A stretch of 8,105 bases of DNA from Alphaproteobacteria bacterium UBA2723 (lineage in GTDB: Bacteria > Pseudomonadota > Alphaproteobacteria > RF32 > CAG-239). Below, piece by piece: positions 7,905 to 8,105 of the stretch. Numbering within the stretch: position 1 is the stretch's first letter; each line of letters opens with the position of its first letter. The stretch lies in the NCBI GenBank assembly GCA_002353835.1, contig DEKL01000134.1, positions 1-8,105 of the forward strand, read 5' to 3'. The position numbers were made by a program, and so were the translations under genes. The notes below the pieces were generated by a model. It saw nothing but the letters and a program-made list of their open reading frames with translations. It was not told where the DNA came from and searched no databases.

Positions 7905-7944
7905 ATATAATCTTAAATATGTTGTGATAGTTTAAGAAACATAA

Positions 7945-7972
7945 GGGAATCGGGAGGGAATCCGGGATTGGG
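7945..7972 (+). other. five-tract G-quadruplex motif in the spacer
   Basis: GGG tracts stand at 7945-7947, 7952-7954, 7956-7958, 7964-7966 and 7970-7972, separated by loops of 4, 1, 5 and 3 bases. Any four neighbouring tracts satisfy the usual G3+ with 1-7 base loop rule. GGGAATC occurs twice within it (7945 and 7956). It lies outside any recognisable gene, between the operon terminator and the GC-richer end of the window. Whether it folds or has a role is unknown; on RNA it would be read if transcription passes the terminator. Confidence 0.5.
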
Positions 7973-7997
7973 AGTTTAAAACGGATAAGCGTTTGAT

Positions 7998-8028
7998 TTT
8001 ACTTTAAAAAACGGCTGTGTCGTATAAT
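7998..8028 (+). promoter_or_regulatory. possible promoter with a consensus TATAAT box
   Basis: TATAAT at 8023-8028 is a perfect -10 box. The best upstream match is TTTACT at 7998-8003 (four of six, 19-base spacing), which is weak and long. A start about 7 bases downstream would fall at about 8035, directly before an ATG at 8037, implying a leaderless message or a non-coding RNA. AT-rich spacers throw up such boxes by chance, so this is tentative. Confidence 0.22.
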
Positions 8029-8033
8029 AGTGC

Positions 8034-8105
8034 TTATGCATCCTCTACCCAAATCACAGCGTCAGACGGCCGTAAGTTCGGGGCTCCGACCATCTTCTCA
8101 GAAGT
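8034..8105 (-). CDS. possible 3' end of a minus-strand gene, unidentified
   Basis: Read on the minus strand from the window edge, 23 codons are open and end in TAA at 8036-8034. The peptide includes NLRPSDAVIWVEDA just before the stop. I do not recognise the protein. The stretch is clearly GC-richer than the rest of the window, and a T6 run follows the stop on the minus strand (plus 8006-8011, AAAAAA) after a very weak hairpin. Against it, the plus strand is also open from ATG 8037 to the edge, and 23 codons are too few to judge coding potential. The real content could equally be a plus-strand gene, an RNA gene or the edge of a mobile element. Confidence 0.22.
   Translation of the reverse strand, partial: TSEKMVGAPNLRPSDAVIWVEDA

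Noticed and set aside
8034..8105. tRNA or two-piece tmRNA at the right edge
   Set aside because: No T-loop consensus with paired arms, no CCA-type acceptor, and no ANDN-type tag sequence can be found on either strand.

Overview
The window looks like an ordinary chromosomal segment from an AT-rich alphaproteobacterium. UvrC, PgsA and the OmpR/EnvZ-like pair all have alphaproteobacterial-style motifs (for example UvrC RPCLLYQIKRCS and DEAHRFAIGTHR, and the kinase H-box SHDLRTPLTR). That placement rests on motif memory and was not checked by a search. The base composition suggests a low-GC lineage, such as a host-associated or uncultured group, but no genus can be named from this sequence.

Layout: six plus-strand genes are packed head to tail from position 76 to 7817, with gaps of at most 27 bases and one overlap. 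They read as one polycistronic unit that ends in a strong hairpin at 7869-7904. In order they are two tandem paralogous GT-C type (family 39-like) membrane glycosyltransferases (76-1572 and about 1562-3184); uvrC, the nucleotide excision repair endonuclease subunit (3187-4992); pgsA, phosphatidylglycerophosphate synthase (5020-5739, GTG start); an OmpR-family response regulator (5752-6441); and its membrane sensor histidine kinase (6453-7817). No convincing promoter is visible in the first 75 bases, so the transcript may start outside the window.

Functionally the unit mixes envelope work (lipid-linked sugar transfer to a periplasmic acceptor, phosphatidylglycerol synthesis, probable envelope sensing) with DNA repair. 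uvrC next to pgsA is a pairing I recall from other alphaproteobacteria. The glycosyltransferase pair upstream and the two-component pair downstream look like lineage-specific additions.

The last 200 bases differ from the rest. After the terminator comes a compact run of five GGG tracts (7945-7972) with the spacing of a G-quadruplex motif. The final 69 bases rise to 55% GC (38 of 69, counted). They may hold the 3' end of a minus-strand gene, or the start of a plus-strand transcript behind a TATAAT box; the window ends too early to decide. I found no CRISPR array, tRNA, rRNA, complete mobile element or clearly novel system. The tandem glycosyltransferase duplication and the G-rich spacer deserve the closest second look.
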